This document shows, piece by piece, positions 45,071-45,988 of a stretch of 45,988 nucleotides of DNA. The position numbers and the translations under genes are program-made. This DNA is from a virus, in IMG/VR virus record IMGVR_UViG_3300004460_000078, positions 1,139-47,126 of that record. The stretch is one strand, 5' to 3'. A model generated the notes under the pieces. It did not search any database and was not told the DNA's origin. It saw nothing but the letters and a program-made list of their open reading frames with translations. Positions within the stretch are counted from its first letter, which is position 1, and each line of letters begins with the position of its first letter.

Positions 45071-45988
45071 TTAGTTACTCTTACCTAGCGCGTCCATAGC
45101 CTTGCTGTCAAGATTAGCTAAGCGATCGAACTCTTTAGCTTCCATCGCTCTACGGTGTTTATCTTCCTCTGCCTGCTGTTCTCTAGCCGACGAGACACCT
45201 GCTTCTTTCTCAACAAAGTCTAAATCATCTTGATCAGCCTTACTATGGAGATTACGTGCTTTAGCTTGTTCAGTCTCAGTCTTCGCTGTTTTAAGCTGTA
45301 CATCAATCGCGTTCTCTTGACCCTTAGCTTGCTCATTAACAATCTGTGCTTCGAGTAGTGCCAGACGTAGCTCTTGTTCACGTACAGCTGCAGGATCGGG
45401 CTGCTGCTGATATTCTTCAATCTTCTTAGCTAAATCAGGCATTTTACGTAATTTAGCTATATCTGCCAGTACCATCTTACTCATGTCTGCCGGCATGCTA
45501 TTACCCATAGTCTGCAGCATGAAGGCTAATTCACTAGCCTTCTGTTCATCGGCTTCAGCTGTGGAGATATTAAGCTTAATGTCATATTTGCCACCTAGAT
45601 CATTACGATCAATGGCTACTAACTCGTCATTAGTTACCCGGATAATCTCTGTATCTTCTAAGAATTCAGCATTCATAGAGATAATCTTACGACCTATCTT
45701 ATTAAGTCCATTAGATAATCTACGTAATATGCCCAGTTCACGCTTAGATGTAGCATCGAGCGCAGAGCGAATACCTGTAGCAGTCGTGCCTAGAGCCTGA
45801 CCTGAGATACCCTGAGTAAACGCCTTAACACCTGTGAGTGCCTCGGCGTCGTTATTCTGCATGTTAAGCACTTCAAGCGCTGATCTAGGGATCTCTGGGT
45901 ATGTCTCCATATAGAATGCTTGTCGTGGGTCAATCTGGCTGTTGAACTTATAATCTTCACCCCGCTCATACTTCCTGGCGTTAGTTAC
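45071..45988 (-). CDS. Portal protein, C-terminal part (runs off right edge)
   Basis: The frame is open to the right window edge, so only the last 305 codons are seen; an internal ATG at 45910 is not the real start. Residues near the beginning (QIDPRQAFYMETYPEIPRSA) and the stretch GVKAFTQGISGQALGTTATGIRSALDATSKRELGILRRLSNGLNKI resemble the stem and clip region of podophage portals. The C-terminal 110 residues are Gln/Glu/Ala-rich coiled coil. In N4 the portal gene precedes the small gene, scaffold and capsid in the same order. N-terminal domain is outside the window. Confidence 0.8.
   Translation of the reverse strand, partial: VTNARKYERGEDYKFNSQIDPRQAFYMETYPEIPRSALEVLNMQNNDAEALTGVKAFTQGISGQALGTTATGIRSALDATSKRELGILRRLSNGLNKIGRKIISMNAEFLEDTEIIRVTNDELVAIDRNDLGGKYDIKLNISTAEADEQKASELAFMLQTMGNSMPADMSKMVLADIAKLRKMPDLAKKIEEYQQQPDPAAVREQELRLALLEAQIVNEQAKGQENAIDVQLKTAKTETEQAKARNLHSKADQDDLDFVEKEAGVSSAREQQAEEDKHRRAMEAKEFDRLANLDSKAMDALGKSN

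Noticed and set aside
1-45988. CRISPR arrays, insertion sequences, integrase or rRNA genes
   Set aside because: No regularly spaced repeats, transposase, integrase or rRNA-like sequence was seen; the gene set is that of a lytic phage.

Overview
The window is part of the genome of a tailed double-stranded DNA phage of the N4 type (family Schitoviridae). The diagnosis rests on a set of genes that occur together in that group. They are a giant virion RNA polymerase (2747 aa) with recognisable T7-like catalytic motifs, a second small T7-like RNA polymerase in the early region, a MoxR ATPase plus VWA pair, a family A DNA polymerase, a Dda-like helicase, a Cas4-like nuclease, an ATPase-primase, a Sak4-like ATPase, an SSB-like protein, a RuvC-like nuclease, and an N4-style capsid and portal block. 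No host can be named from the sequence; Shine-Dalgarno sites and one extended -10 promoter point to a bacterium with ordinary sigma70 transcription.

Layout. Positions 1-3128 (minus strand) are a tightly overlapping packaging operon: two small proteins, two tandem winged-helix-like proteins, a probable small terminase, a FabZ-type fatty-acid dehydratase, a four-cysteine protein and the N-terminal part of the large terminase, which runs off the left edge. Positions 3129-4396 are mostly non-coding and hairpin-rich. They hold four near-identical hairpins (core GCTAAAGC) at fixed spacing from a GGTA element, read here as early promoters for the virion RNA polymerase, plus a 51-aa gene and a terminator. 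Because late packaging genes and early genes diverge here, the physical genome ends probably lie in this region and the window wraps across them. Positions 4397-9791 (plus) are early genes: many small proteins (membrane, basic, zinc-binding), a structured RNA-like region (4808-5137) and the middle RNA polymerase. Positions 9793-22752 (plus) are the AAA/VWA pair and the replication and recombination genes, with a second structured non-coding region at 19924-20223.

Positions 22749-45988 (minus) are virion genes: virion RNA polymerase, a 1700-aa probable ejection protein containing a complete SF1B helicase, internal virion proteins, a 911-aa membrane-segment protein, capsid, scaffold-like protein and the C-terminal part of the portal. 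The plus and minus blocks meet tail to tail with a 4-nt overlap and no visible terminator.

Working together (inference from N4 biology): the virion polymerase, apparently ejected with a helicase-bearing partner, would transcribe the early genes from the hairpin promoters. The early region encodes the middle polymerase, which would transcribe the replication genes. The late minus-strand operons would be read by host RNA polymerase, which in N4 is activated by the phage SSB. The most unusual items are the FabZ homologue inside the packaging operon (catalytic Glu replaced by Asp), the virion helicase, the SLOG and HExxH modules grafted on the virion polymerase, the single-chain form of a polymerase that is split in N4, the promoter hairpin set, and the two structured non-coding regions.
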